This document shows, in pieces, positions 23,792-32,560 of a stretch of 64,000 bases of DNA (the first letter of the stretch is position 1; each line of letters begins with the position of its first letter). Made by a program: the position numbers and the translations under genes. The DNA is taken from NCBI GenBank assembly GCA_024236415.1, contig JACKKN010000001.1, positions 434,001 through 498,000 on the forward strand, written 5' to 3'. This DNA comes from Hyphomicrobiales bacterium (GTDB lineage: Bacteria > Pseudomonadota > Alphaproteobacteria > Rhodospirillales > JACKKN01). The notes beneath the pieces were generated by a model. It was not told where the DNA came from, ran no database searches, and was given only the letters and a program-made list of their open reading frames with translations.

Positions 23792-25363
23792 TCAATGCCG
23801 GAAGTGCCGCATGCCGGTCAGCACCATGGCCAGGTCGCGCTCGTCGGCGGCGGCGATGACCTCCTCGTCGCGGATCGAGCCGCCGGGCTGGATCACCGCC
23901 GTCACCCCCGCCTCGGCGGCGGCGATCAAGCCGTCGGCGAAGGGGAAGAAGGCGTCCGACGCGACCACCGAGCCGATGGCCCAGCTTTCCGCGTCGCCGG
24001 CCGTTTTGGCGGCCTCCTCGGCCTTGAAGGCGGCGATGCGGCAGGAGTTGACCCGGCTCATCTGTCCGGCGCCCACGCCCACGGTCATGCCGTTCTTGGC
24101 GTAGACGATGGCGTTGGACTTGACGTGCTTGCACACGGTGAAGCCGAACAGCAGGTCGGCCATCTCCCGCTCCGTCGGCTGGCGCCTGGTGACCACCTTC
24201 AGGTCGTCGGAGACCACCCGGTTGTCGCGGCCCTGCAGCAGGTAGCCGCCGGACAGGTTCTTGACCATCATGCCGCTGGCCGCAGGGTCGGGCATGCCGC
24301 CGGTGGCCAGGACGCGCAAGTTCTTCTTGGCGCCCAGGATGGCGCGGGCGTCGGCGTCGATGTCCGGCGCGATGATGACTTCGGCGAAGAGCTTGGCGAT
24401 CTCCTCGGCCGTGGCGCCGTCCAGGGTGCGGTTCAGGGCGATGATGCCGCCGAAGGCGCTTTCCGGGTCGCAGCTCAGCGCCTTTCTGTACGCCGCCACC
24501 ATGTCGTCGTCGACCGCCACGCCGCAGGGGTTGGCGTGCTTGACGATGACGCAGGCGGTGCGGTCGAACTCGGCCACCAGCTCGAAGGCGGCGTCGGTGT
24601 CGTTCAGGTTGTTGTAGCTGAGCTCCTTGCCCTGCAGTTGGGTGGCCGTGGCCACCCCCGGGCGACCCTCGGAATTGACGTAGAAGGCCGCCGCCTGGTG
24701 CGGGTTCTCGCCATAGCGCATGGTCTGCTTCAACTCGCCGGCGAACACCAGCCGCTGGGGAAAGTCCTCGCCCACCTGGCCCGTGAACCAGCCCGAGATG
24801 GCGGCGTCGTAGGCACCGGTGCGGGCGTAGGCCTTGGCCGCCAGCTGGCGGCGGAAGTCCAGCGTGGTGGCGCCGCCGCCGGCCTCCATCTCGTCCATGA
24901 CCTGGGCGTAGTCGGCCGGGTCCACCACCACGGTGACGAAGGCGTGGTTCTTGGCCGCGGCGCGGATCAGGGCCGGGCCGCCGATGTCGATGTTCTCGAT
25001 GCAGGTGTCGAAGTCGGCGCCCTGGGCCACCGTGGCCTCGAAGGGGTACAGGTTGACGGCCAGCAGGTCGATGGCGGCGATGCCGTGCTGCGCCATGGCC
25101 GCCTCGTGCTCGGGGTTGCCGCGCACGGCCAGCAGGCCGCCGTGGATGGTGGGCTGCAGGGTCTTGACCCGGCCGTCCATGATCTCGGGGAACCCGGTGT
25201 GGTCGCTGACCTCGACCACCGCCACCCCGGCCTCGCGCAGGGCCTTGGCCGAGCCGCCGGTGGACAGGATCTCGACCCCCTGGTCGGCCAGGAACCGGCC
25301 GAACTCGGCCAGGCCGGTCTTGTCGGAAACGGACAGCAGCGCGCGGCGGATCTTGGTGCCCAT
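23792..25363 (-). CDS. purH: Bifunctional AICAR formyltransferase / IMP cyclohydrolase
   Basis: Catalyses the last two steps of IMP synthesis in the cytoplasm. The protein has 523 residues, normal for PurH. The start MGTKIRRALLSVSDKTG is set by GAGGGGACC; upstream in-frame sequence is not conserved. The N-terminal MGS-like IMP cyclohydrolase domain (about 1-200) contains SVSDKTGLAEFGRFL and ILSTGGSAKALREAGV. The C-terminal transformylase (about 205-523) contains the KHANPCG motif with its catalytic lysine-histidine pair, SAFGGIIALNR and the final SDAFFPFADG and QPGGSIRDEEVI. It stands alone; the neighbouring repeat and the capD-like gene upstream are separated by 27-96 bp. Confidence 0.97.
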   Translation of the reverse strand: MGTKIRRALLSVSDKTGLAEFGRFLADQGVEILSTGGSAKALREAGVAVVEVSDHTGFPEIMDGRVKTLQPTIHGGLLAVRGNPEHEAAMAQHGIAAIDLLAVNLYPFEATVAQGADFDTCIENIDIGGPALIRAAAKNHAFVTVVVDPADYAQVMDEMEAGGGATTLDFRRQLAAKAYARTGAYDAAISGWFTGQVGEDFPQRLVFAGELKQTMRYGENPHQAAAFYVNSEGRPGVATATQLQGKELSYNNLNDTDAAFELVAEFDRTACVIVKHANPCGVAVDDDMVAAYRKALSCDPESAFGGIIALNRTLDGATAEEIAKLFAEVIIAPDIDADARAILGAKKNLRVLATGGMPDPAASGMMVKNLSGGYLLQGRDNRVVSDDLKVVTRRQPTEREMADLLFGFTVCKHVKSNAIVYAKNGMTVGVGAGQMSRVNSCRIAAFKAEEAAKTAGDAESWAIGSVVASDAFFPFADGLIAAAEAGVTAVIQPGGSIRDEEVIAAADERDLAMVLTGMRHFRH

Positions 25364-25459
25364 GGTCCCCTCGATGGTCTGTTGTGGTTTGGTTGGCGGC
25401 GGTATAGCAGACCCCCCGTCCGGGTCCAAGCGGGAACCGCCCCGGCCGCGCGGAGGCGG

Positions 25460-27382
25460 CTATCCGGCGGCGTGGTACTCGGGCACCAGGCTGCCGATGC
25501 GGCGCTTGACCCCGGCCCGGTCGTCGGCGGCGCAGGCGCCGGCCAGCTCGCCGATGGCGGCGCGCAGGGCGCCCTCGTCGGTGGCCCGGGGGCGGGCCAG
25601 CAGGATGCCCGGATGGGCCGTGGGCACCAGCTCCTCGCCGCCGTGGAACACCTCCTCGAACAGCTTCTCGCCCGGGCGCGGACCGATGATCTCGATCTTC
25701 ACGTCCTCGTCGGGCTTCAGGCCGGCCAGGCGGATCATCTGCCGCGCCAGGTCCAGGATGCGCACCGGCTCACCCATGTCGAGGACGTTGATGGTGCCGG
25801 CCCGGTCGCGGTCGCCGCCGCTGTCGGTGGCGGCCAGGATGACCAGCTCGACGGCTTCGCGGGTGGTCATGAAGTACCGCTTCATCTGCGGGTCGGTCAC
25901 GGTCAGCGGCCCGCCGGCGGCCAGCTGCTTCTGGAACAGGGGCACCACCGACCCGGTGGAGCCCAGCACGTTGCCGAACCGCACGGTGACGAAGTGGGTG
26001 GCCCCGCCCTTGGCCCCGCCTTTCACCCCGTCCTGAACCCGGCGCAGGTCCAGGGCCTGGCAATAGCTCTCGGCGATGCGCTTGGTGGCGCCCATGACGT
26101 TGGTAGGGTTGACCGCCTTGTCGGTGGAGATCAGCACCATGGTCGCCACCTCCTCGGCGACGCAGGCGTCGGCCACGTTGACCGTGCCGACCACGTTGGT
26201 GCGCACCCCTTCCAGTGGGTTGGCCTCGACCAGGGGCACGTGCTTCAGCGCCGCGGCGTGGAACACGATCTCGGGCTTGAACTCGGCGAACAGCCGGTGC
26301 ACCCGGCCGCGGTCGCGCACGTCGGCGATGCGCGCCTCGCGCGGCAGGTCGGGGTGCCGCTCGGCGCATTCCATGTCGATGGAGTAGAGGTTGAACTCGG
26401 CGTTGTCCACCAGCATCAGGCGCGCCGGCTCCAGGTCCGAAACCTGGCGCACCAGCTCGCTGCCGATGCTGCCGCCGGCACCGGTGACCAGCACCCGCCG
26501 GCCGGCGATCAGGCGCCGCATGGCGTCCCGGTCCAGGGCCGCCTGGGGCCGGCCCAGCAGGTCCTCGACGTCCACGGGGCGCAGTTCCAGGCGCTCGGAC
26601 ACGCCGCTGCGGAAATCGGTCAGACGCGGCAGGCGGGCGAGCGTCATGCCCAGGGCGTCGGCCTGGTCCAGCAGGGCCCGCACCAGGGCGCCGTCCAGGC
26701 TGTCCTTGGTCAGGATCACCCGCTGCGGCCGGTCGCCGCGCCGCTCCAGCCGCTCGACCACCTCGGCCATGTTGCCGACCACGTCGGTGACCTGGATGCC
26801 GTGGATGTGGCGGCCGACCCGGCCCCGGGTTTCCGACAGGATGCCCACCACCCGGTAGTTGGCGTGGTCGGGCCGGGCCAGCGAGCGGATGAACAGCTCG
26901 GCCCCGTCGCCGGCGCCCACCAGCAGCACGGGGATGCGCGGCCGGTCCTCGGACTGGAAGGAAAGCTGCAGCCGCTTGTCCTTGAACAGGCGGTACAGGA
27001 ACCGAGGTCCGCCCAGGAAGGCGATCAGCACGAACCAGTTGATGACGAACAGGGACCGCGGCACGTCGGCGGCGCGGGCCCACAGGAACAGGACCAGCAG
27101 GAACACCAGCACCACCACCGTGACGGCGCGCAGGATGGCCACCAGGTCGTTCATGGAGGCGTAGCGCCACACGCCGCGGTACAGCCCCATGAGCCAGAAG
27201 GTCAGCGCGGCGATGGCCGTGAACAGGGCCCCCGCCGTCAAAAGGGTGTTTGCCGGCACCAGCTGCGTCATGTCCGCGCCCAGGCGCAGGTACAGGGACG
27301 CCACGAACGACAGCGCCGCCATGATGATGTCATGGACGAAGGCGATGTACCCGCGGGGCGGTATCCTTGGCAGACTGATCAA
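25460..27382 (-). CDS. NDP-sugar 4,6-dehydratase, membrane type (WbpM/CapD/FlaA1-like)
   Basis: Removes water from UDP-GlcNAc to give the 4-keto-6-deoxy sugar that leads to QuiNAc or FucNAc. I place the start at a TTG (27382) because it overlaps the previous stop as TTGA and has GAGGAA nine bases upstream; an ATG at 27433 would overlap by 55 bp. The 640-residue form has four N-terminal helices (to about 125), a CoA-binding-like domain (VLLVGAGDGAELFIRSL), then the short-chain dehydratase domain from VLVTGAGGSIGSELV (about 297). The catalytic region STDKAVNPTNVMGATKR is near 418 and lacks the usual YxxxK, as in WbpM. Last gene of the four-gene initiating unit. Confidence 0.9.
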   Translation of the reverse strand: MISLPRIPPRGYIAFVHDIIMAALSFVASLYLRLGADMTQLVPANTLLTAGALFTAIAALTFWLMGLYRGVWRYASMNDLVAILRAVTVVVLVFLLVLFLWARAADVPRSLFVINWFVLIAFLGGPRFLYRLFKDKRLQLSFQSEDRPRIPVLLVGAGDGAELFIRSLARPDHANYRVVGILSETRGRVGRHIHGIQVTDVVGNMAEVVERLERRGDRPQRVILTKDSLDGALVRALLDQADALGMTLARLPRLTDFRSGVSERLELRPVDVEDLLGRPQAALDRDAMRRLIAGRRVLVTGAGGSIGSELVRQVSDLEPARLMLVDNAEFNLYSIDMECAERHPDLPREARIADVRDRGRVHRLFAEFKPEIVFHAAALKHVPLVEANPLEGVRTNVVGTVNVADACVAEEVATMVLISTDKAVNPTNVMGATKRIAESYCQALDLRRVQDGVKGGAKGGATHFVTVRFGNVLGSTGSVVPLFQKQLAAGGPLTVTDPQMKRYFMTTREAVELVILAATDSGGDRDRAGTINVLDMGEPVRILDLARQMIRLAGLKPDEDVKIEIIGPRPGEKLFEEVFHGGEELVPTAHPGILLARPRATDEGALRAAIGELAGACAADDRAGVKRRIGSLVPEYHAAG

Positions 27383-28368
27383 CGGTGTCGTTCCTCGGTC
27401 CCCGTCCGGAACCGGGCCCGCGACAGAAACCATGCGGCTGTCTCGGTCAGGCCCTGGTCCACGCCGTGGGGGGGAGTCCAGTTCAGTTCCCGGCGAATTT
27501 TTCCGTCATCCACCCGCAGCGAGTCAAGCAATCGCGCCGCCGCCGCCGATCGCCCGGCCAGGGCCGCCGCCGCGCGCAGCACGGCCGGCGGGCAGGGAAA
27601 CAGCCGGGCCGGCCGGTCCAGGGCCGCGGCCAGGCGGCGGATCAGGTCCGGTGTCGACAGGTCCTCGCCGTCGCGCACCAGGTAGGTGCGGCCGGCCGCC
27701 GCCGGCTTTTCCAGGCAGGCGGCGATGGCCGCCGTCAGGTTGCCGACGAAGATCAGGCTGCGCGCGTTGCGCACCGACGCCAGCGGCAACGGCGGCGCCT
27801 TGCGGCACAGCTTCAGCAGGCTCAGGAAGTTGCCCTTGACCCCGGGGCCGTACACCAGGGGCGGGCGCAGGACAACGGCCTCCATGCCCGTGGCCGCCGC
27901 CACCGCCGCCAGGGCGCGCTCGGCCTCCCACTTGGAGCGGGCATAGGGGTCCTCGGGCATGGGCGGTGTTTCGTCGGCGAAGGGGGTGTCACCGGTGTGC
28001 TCGCCGTTGACCTTGATGGTGCTCAGCAGGACGAACCGCCGCGCCCCGGCGGCGGCGGCGTCCTCGGCCAGGCGGCGGGTACCCTCGGCGTTGATCCGGC
28101 GGAACTCGGCCAGGGGGTCGGCGGCGCGGTCGTCCATGACGTGCACCCGTGCCGCCAGGTGGACCACCGCGTCCACCCCGCGCAGGGCGCCCGACCAGTC
28201 GGTGCCGGCGCCCAGGCCGGCCACGGCGCGCAGGTCGACCCCGTGCACGTCGTGCAACAGGCGCGGGTTGCGGGTGGCGGCGGAAACGGCGACGCCGCGG
28301 CGCACCAGGTCGGCGCACAGGCGGCGCCCGACGAACCCGGTGGCGCCGGTGACCAGGACCCGGGTCAC
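27379..28368 (-). CDS. NDP-4-keto-sugar reductase, WbpV/WbpK-like SDR
   Basis: A 329-residue extended SDR. The start is a GTG that overlaps the previous gene by GTGA. The cofactor loop is VLVTGATGFVGRR at residue 4; the catalytic YxxxK is in DPYARSKWEAE near residue 143; the STIKVNGEHTGDTPF segment is typical of the WbpV/WbpK/WreQ branch, which reduces the 4-keto group made by WbpM to give UDP-D-QuiNAc or UDP-D-FucNAc. The partner dehydratase follows directly (TTGA overlap). Which epimer is formed cannot be read from sequence. Confidence 0.85.
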   Translation of the reverse strand: MTRVLVTGATGFVGRRLCADLVRRGVAVSAATRNPRLLHDVHGVDLRAVAGLGAGTDWSGALRGVDAVVHLAARVHVMDDRAADPLAEFRRINAEGTRRLAEDAAAAGARRFVLLSTIKVNGEHTGDTPFADETPPMPEDPYARSKWEAERALAAVAAATGMEAVVLRPPLVYGPGVKGNFLSLLKLCRKAPPLPLASVRNARSLIFVGNLTAAIAACLEKPAAAGRTYLVRDGEDLSTPDLIRRLAAALDRPARLFPCPPAVLRAAAALAGRSAAAARLLDSLRVDDGKIRRELNWTPPHGVDQGLTETAAWFLSRARFRTGTEERHR

Positions 28369-29618
28369 GGGCCGATGCCCCCGGCCTCGCCGCCGCGCCC
28401 CGCCGCCGCCAGCTCCAGGGCCGCCAGCATCTCGCGCGCCTGGTGCTCGCGGCTGTGGCCCGGCGCCGCGGCCAGGCTGCGCGCCGCCAGGGCCGCGCGC
28501 AGGTCCGCGTCCGCCATCAGGGTGGCCATGGCCCCTGCCAGGGCCGCGGGGTCCTCGGCGGGGACGCACAGGCCGGCGCCGTCGTCGCCGACGATGCGGC
28601 TGGCCTCGCCCTCGGGCGCCGCCAGCAGGACGGGCTTGCCCATGCCCATGGCCTCGAAGATCTTGGACGGGATCACCCCGGCGAACACCGGCGAATCCTT
28701 CAGGTGCACCAGGGCCACGTCGCACAGGCTCCAGATGCGGGGCATCATCTCCTTGGGCTGGCGCGGCTGCATGACCACGTTGGCGAGCCCGCGCCGCTCG
28801 CGCTCGGCCACCAGGGCCTCGCGTTCGGCCCCGGCGCCCACCAGCAGGACGCGCAGGCCGTCGGCGTCGCGCAGGCGCTCGGCCGCGTCCAGCACGTTCG
28901 CCAGGGCATGGGCCATGCCGTGGGTGCCCACGTAGCCGACCACGAACTTCCCTTCCAGGCCCCAGTCCCGGGCCAGGTCGCCGTCCCGCTCGCGCGGCGC
29001 ATAGCGGGAAAGGTCGACCCCGTTCAGGACCACGGCCACCTTGCCCGGGTCGATGCCGCGCCCGGTCAGGTTCCGCTTGAAGGCCCGGGTCAGGGCCACC
29101 ACGCAGGCCGAGCGGCGGTACAGGAACAGCTCGACCTTCTCCATCAGGCGCAGGCCCAGGCTGGGTTTCATGGCGCCCACGGCGGCGATGGAGGCCGGCC
29201 ACAGATCGCCCAGCTCGAACACGAACGGCCGGCGCCGCGCCGCGCCGACCATCCAGCCGGCCACGGCGGCGAAGAACTGGGGCGAAGTGGCGGCGACCAC
29301 GTCGGGCCGCGCCTCGAACAGGCCGGCCCAGAACCCGGTGGCCATGAAGCTGAGGAAATCCAGCGTTCGCCGCGCCACGCCCCGGTTGGCGGAGATATAG
29401 GTCTTGACCCGCACCACGCGGATGCCGTCCATCTCCTCGACCTGGCGCCAGCGGTTGGCGTATCCGTCGAACAGGCGCCCCTCGGGGAAGTTGGGGGCGC
29501 AGGTGATGACGGTCACGTCGTGGCCCCAGCGGGCCCAGTAGCAGGCCCGCTCGTACACCCGGGTCGCCGCGGCATTGGATTCGGGGGGGAAGTTCTCGGT
29601 CAGGAACAGGATCTTCAT
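28365..29618 (-). CDS. GT4 glycosyltransferase, WbuB-like
   Basis: A 417-residue GT-B transferase. It starts MKILFLTENFPPESNAAATR, the first Rossmann strand of WbuB-type enzymes. The acceptor domain runs to about 190 and includes FELGDLWPASI. The donor domain contains the strand KFVVGYVGTHGMAH, then QPKEMMPRIWSLCDVALVHL and the GT4 nucleotide-sugar loop PSKIFEAMGMGKPVL. WbuB relatives transfer an N-acetyl-fucosamine-type sugar to the primed lipid carrier. That matches the neighbours: an initiating enzyme before it (ATGA overlap) and the dideoxy-sugar genes after it. Confidence 0.88.
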   Translation of the reverse strand: MKILFLTENFPPESNAAATRVYERACYWARWGHDVTVITCAPNFPEGRLFDGYANRWRQVEEMDGIRVVRVKTYISANRGVARRTLDFLSFMATGFWAGLFEARPDVVAATSPQFFAAVAGWMVGAARRRPFVFELGDLWPASIAAVGAMKPSLGLRLMEKVELFLYRRSACVVALTRAFKRNLTGRGIDPGKVAVVLNGVDLSRYAPRERDGDLARDWGLEGKFVVGYVGTHGMAHALANVLDAAERLRDADGLRVLLVGAGAEREALVAERERRGLANVVMQPRQPKEMMPRIWSLCDVALVHLKDSPVFAGVIPSKIFEAMGMGKPVLLAAPEGEASRIVGDDGAGLCVPAEDPAALAGAMATLMADADLRAALAARSLAAAPGHSREHQAREMLAALELAAAGRGGEAGGIGP

Positions 29619-30604
29619 GGCCGCGTGCCCGCCCCGTGGCTCGCCGGACGGCCGAAGTGCCACAGCAGGGCGGCCACCACCGCCGCCGCCACGGCCAGGG
29701 CCGGCCCGGGATGGTACACCGCGATGATGGCCAGGGCCGCCAGCACGGCGTTCACGGCGCCCACCGTGGCGCTGACCGCGGCGTGGGAGCGGCCGGCCTG
29801 TTCGGCGCGCTGGTAGAAGTGGTCCCTGTGGGCGACCCAGGGCTTGCGGCCGCGGGCGGTGCGCCGGCCCAGGGTCAGGGTGGCGTCGGCCAGGTAGTAA
29901 AGCGGCAGGATCAGCGCCGGCGCCCACAGCCCCGCCGCCACCAGCTTCAACAGCAGCCAGCCCAGCAGGAAGCCCAGCGGCACGCTGCCCACGTCGCCCA
30001 GGAACAGCTTGGACGGCGGCCAGTTCCAGTACAGGAATCCCAGCGCCGCCCCCGCCGCCGTGACCCCCAGCAGGACCATCCCGTCGCCCAGCCCCGCCAC
30101 CGCCGCCACCACGGCGGCGCCCAGCCCGATGGCCAGGGTCTCGACCCCGGTGATGGCGTCGATGCCGTCCATGAAGTTGTACAGGTTGACGAACCAGATC
30201 CAGATCAGGCCCAAGGCCGCCAGGATCGGCGCCGGCGCCCAGGGTGCCCCCGCCACCAGGGCCAGCCCGACGCAGGCCGCCTGCACGGCCAGGCGCAGGG
30301 CCGGCGACAGCCCGCGCAGGTCGTCGATCCAGGACACCGCCGCCAGCACCCCGGCCAGGGCGCAGACCGCCAGGACCTCCGCCATTTCCGCGCCGTCCAG
30401 GACGCCGACGGCGGCCCAGGCCAGGACCAGCACCCCGGTCACGGCGATGCCGCCGCCGCGGGGCTTGGGCGCGGCGTGGCTGCTGCGGTCGTTGGGGTGG
30501 TCCAGGATGCGGCGCGCCCGCAGGAAGGGCAGCACGATGGCCGTGGCGAGCCCGGTGGCGACGGCGCAGACGGCGCAGACGGCGGCGGCGATGAGCCAGT
30601 TCAT
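29615..30604 (-). CDS. Polyprenyl-phosphate sugar-1-P transferase, WecA/WbpL-like
   Basis: Primes glycan assembly by placing a sugar phosphate on undecaprenyl phosphate. The 329-residue protein has about ten helices. Motifs of the MraY/WecA family: DHPNDRSSHAAPKPRGGG after helix 1, SWIDDLRGLSP, NLYNFMDGIDAITG, LFLGDVGSVPLGF, and HRDHFYQRAEQAG in the last large cytoplasmic loop. Start MNWLIAAAVC at 30604. It is the first gene after the terminator at 30645, so it should have its own promoter between the two; a TATACA lies about 15 bp before the ATG but no good -35 was found. Confidence 0.9.
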   Translation of the reverse strand: MNWLIAAAVCAVCAVATGLATAIVLPFLRARRILDHPNDRSSHAAPKPRGGGIAVTGVLVLAWAAVGVLDGAEMAEVLAVCALAGVLAAVSWIDDLRGLSPALRLAVQAACVGLALVAGAPWAPAPILAALGLIWIWFVNLYNFMDGIDAITGVETLAIGLGAAVVAAVAGLGDGMVLLGVTAAGAALGFLYWNWPPSKLFLGDVGSVPLGFLLGWLLLKLVAAGLWAPALILPLYYLADATLTLGRRTARGRKPWVAHRDHFYQRAEQAGRSHAAVSATVGAVNAVLAALAIIAVYHPGPALAVAAAVVAALLWHFGRPASHGAGTRP

Positions 30605-30644
30605 GGCCCGAGTGTATAGCCTGTTTCGCCCCCGGCCGGGACAA

Positions 30645-30680
30645 CAAAAAAGCGCCCGCCGGCGGGGACCGGGGGCGCTT
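30645..30680 (-). terminator. Rho-independent terminator after asnB
   Basis: On the minus strand the stem AGCGCCC...GGGCGCT, with a GC-rich inner part (CCGG/CCGG), is followed by TTTTTT and GTTG. It lies 23 bp after the asnB stop and 41 bp before the initiating transferase gene. It is the clearest intrinsic terminator in the window and marks the end of the long polysaccharide transcript(s). Confidence 0.85.
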
Positions 30681-30702
30681 GGCAAGGGGATGGAAGTGGG
30701 GC

Positions 30703-32559
30703 CTACATGGTGCGCCGCCAGGCCGCCAGGACCAGCAGGGCCCAGACCTTGAGCGCGTTGTCGCGCAGGCCGCGCCGCTGTTCGGCCAGCAGGCGTTCCA
30801 CGGGTGCCCAGGCGATGCCGGCCGCGGCCATCTGGGCGGGGGTCAGCAGGTCGCCCACCATGTCGCGCAGGTCCGTCTTCAGCCACAGGCCCATGGGCGG
30901 GTTGAAGCCGCGCTTGGGGCGGTCCACCACCTGGGCCGGCAGCAGGCGCCGGGCCACCCCCTTCAGCAGGGTCTTCAGCCCGCCGCCCCAGCGCAGGTCC
31001 GGCGCCAGGTCCTGCACCGCCTCCACCAGGCGGTGGTCGATCAGGGGCAGGCGCAGCTCCAGCGCGTGGGCCATGCTCATGGCGTCGCCGTAGGCCAGCA
31101 GGTTGCCGGGCAGGAAGGACAGCAGGTCCGTCTGCTGCATGGCGTCCAGCGGTGCGGCCGAGGGCGCCGCGCGGTACAGGTCGGCCAGGGGCCGCGCCGG
31201 CGCGGCCGGCAGGTCCAGCAGGGCGCGCCGCTCAACCGGGTCGAAGTACTCGACCCAGGCGGCGTACATCTCGGCGTCGGGCAGGTTGGCGGCGGTCAGG
31301 AACTCGCGCGCCCGGCGCAGGGCGTGGCGCCCGCGCGAGCTTTCCGGGATCAGGGCCGCCGCCGGGGCCAGCACCCCGCGCCGCAGCCAGGCCGGCAGGT
31401 GCCGGTACCGCGCCGCCCACAGGCCGCCCTGGTAGCGGGGGTAGCCGGCGAAAACCTCGTCGCCGCCATCCCCCACCAGGGCCACGGTCACGTGCTCGCG
31501 CGCCTTGCGCGACAGGTCGTGGATCAGCAGCGAGGTGGGGTTGCCGAAGGGCTCGCCGAAGGCGCCCAGGGCGCCGTCCAGCAGGCCCGCGAGGCCGGCG
31601 CCGGCGGGCAGTTCGGTGTGGGCGCAGCCCAGGTGCCCGGCCACGGCGGCGGCGGCGTCGCGCTCGTCATAGGCCGGCTCGTCGAAGGTCATGGTGAAGC
31701 TGCGCACGGGCGGGCCGCCGCCGGCGCGGGTCTCTTCGGCCATCAGGGCGGCGATGACCGACGAATCGATCCCGCCCGACAGGAAGCACCCCACGGGCAC
31801 GTCGGCGACCATACGGTCGACCACGGCCCGGCGCAGGATGGGCAGCAGGGCCTCCACTGCCTCGTCCGGGCTCGGCGTGGCGGTGCCGGCCACGCGGGGC
31901 CGCCAGTAGCATTCGATCTCCGCCGCGCCGCCGCGCCAGCGCAGCAGGTGCCCCGGCGGCAGCTTGCGGATGCCGGCGTGGATGGTGCGCGGGGCCGGCA
32001 CGTAGAGGCAGGCGAGGTATTGGGAGAGCGCCTCGCGATCCAGTTCCAGGTCGACCCCCGGGTGGCGGTGCAGGGCGCGGATCTCCGAGGCGAAGGCAAG
32101 ACCCCCGTTGGCCAGGGGCGCGTAGACCAGGGGCTTGATGCCCAGGCGGTCGCGGACCAGCAACAGTTCCCGCCGCTCCCGGTCCCACAGGGCGAATGCG
32201 AACATGCCCACCAGGCGATCGAGCGCCGCCGCGCCGCGGGCCCGCAGCAGGCGCAGCAGGACCTCGGTGTCGCTGTCGGAACGGAAGGTTTCCCCCGCCG
32301 CCTCCAACTCGGCGCGCAGGGTGCGGTAGTTGTAGATCTCGCCGTTGAAGGCGATCACGTACCGCCCGCAGTCCGACACCATGGGCTGGGCGCCGCCGGG
32401 GCTCAGGTCGATGACGGCGAGGCGAGTGTGGGCCAATCCGACTCCGCCCTCGGGGTCCGTCCAGGTGCCCTCGGCGTCGGGCCCCCGGTGGCGCAGGTCG
32501 CCGCACAGGGCCGCCAGCAGGGCGGGATCGGGGGCCGTGGTGCCGGCGATGCCGCACAT
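30703..32559 (-). CDS. Glutamine-dependent amidotransferase, AsnB type (copy 1)
   Basis: A 618-residue class II amidotransferase plus synthetase. The catalytic cysteine is residue 2 (MCGIAGTT); the glutaminase domain includes HRGPDAEG, LAVIDLSPGG, FNGEIYNYRTL and the SDSDTEVLL stretch. The ATP-PPi loop FLSGGIDSSVIAAL is complete near residue 260, and VGDGGDEVFAGYPRY follows. Such genes in surface-glycan loci often amidate a sugar acid (as WbpS does) or modify another carboxylate rather than make asparagine. A second, more divergent copy is at 40869. The upstream oxidoreductase gene ends 2 bp before the start, and a strong terminator follows. Confidence 0.9.
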   Translation of the reverse strand: MCGIAGTTAPDPALLAALCGDLRHRGPDAEGTWTDPEGGVGLAHTRLAVIDLSPGGAQPMVSDCGRYVIAFNGEIYNYRTLRAELEAAGETFRSDSDTEVLLRLLRARGAAALDRLVGMFAFALWDRERRELLLVRDRLGIKPLVYAPLANGGLAFASEIRALHRHPGVDLELDREALSQYLACLYVPAPRTIHAGIRKLPPGHLLRWRGGAAEIECYWRPRVAGTATPSPDEAVEALLPILRRAVVDRMVADVPVGCFLSGGIDSSVIAALMAEETRAGGGPPVRSFTMTFDEPAYDERDAAAAVAGHLGCAHTELPAGAGLAGLLDGALGAFGEPFGNPTSLLIHDLSRKAREHVTVALVGDGGDEVFAGYPRYQGGLWAARYRHLPAWLRRGVLAPAAALIPESSRGRHALRRAREFLTAANLPDAEMYAAWVEYFDPVERRALLDLPAAPARPLADLYRAAPSAAPLDAMQQTDLLSFLPGNLLAYGDAMSMAHALELRLPLIDHRLVEAVQDLAPDLRWGGGLKTLLKGVARRLLPAQVVDRPKRGFNPPMGLWLKTDLRDMVGDLLTPAQMAAAGIAWAPVERLLAEQRRGLRDNALKVWALLVLAAWRRTM

Positions 32560-32560
32560 G

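Noticed and set aside
22979..27685. Plus-strand open frame of 1,568 codons through the DMT, purH and capD-like genes
   Set aside because: It crosses three genes with recognised motifs on the other strand and an intergenic repeat; the product is low-complexity and Ser/Arg/Ala-rich. Not a real gene.
30703..32559. Asparagine synthesis as the role of this AsnB protein
   Set aside because: It is inside a polysaccharide locus, next to a sugar oxidoreductase and with a second AsnB copy nearby. Sugar-acid amidation is the more likely role, though not shown.
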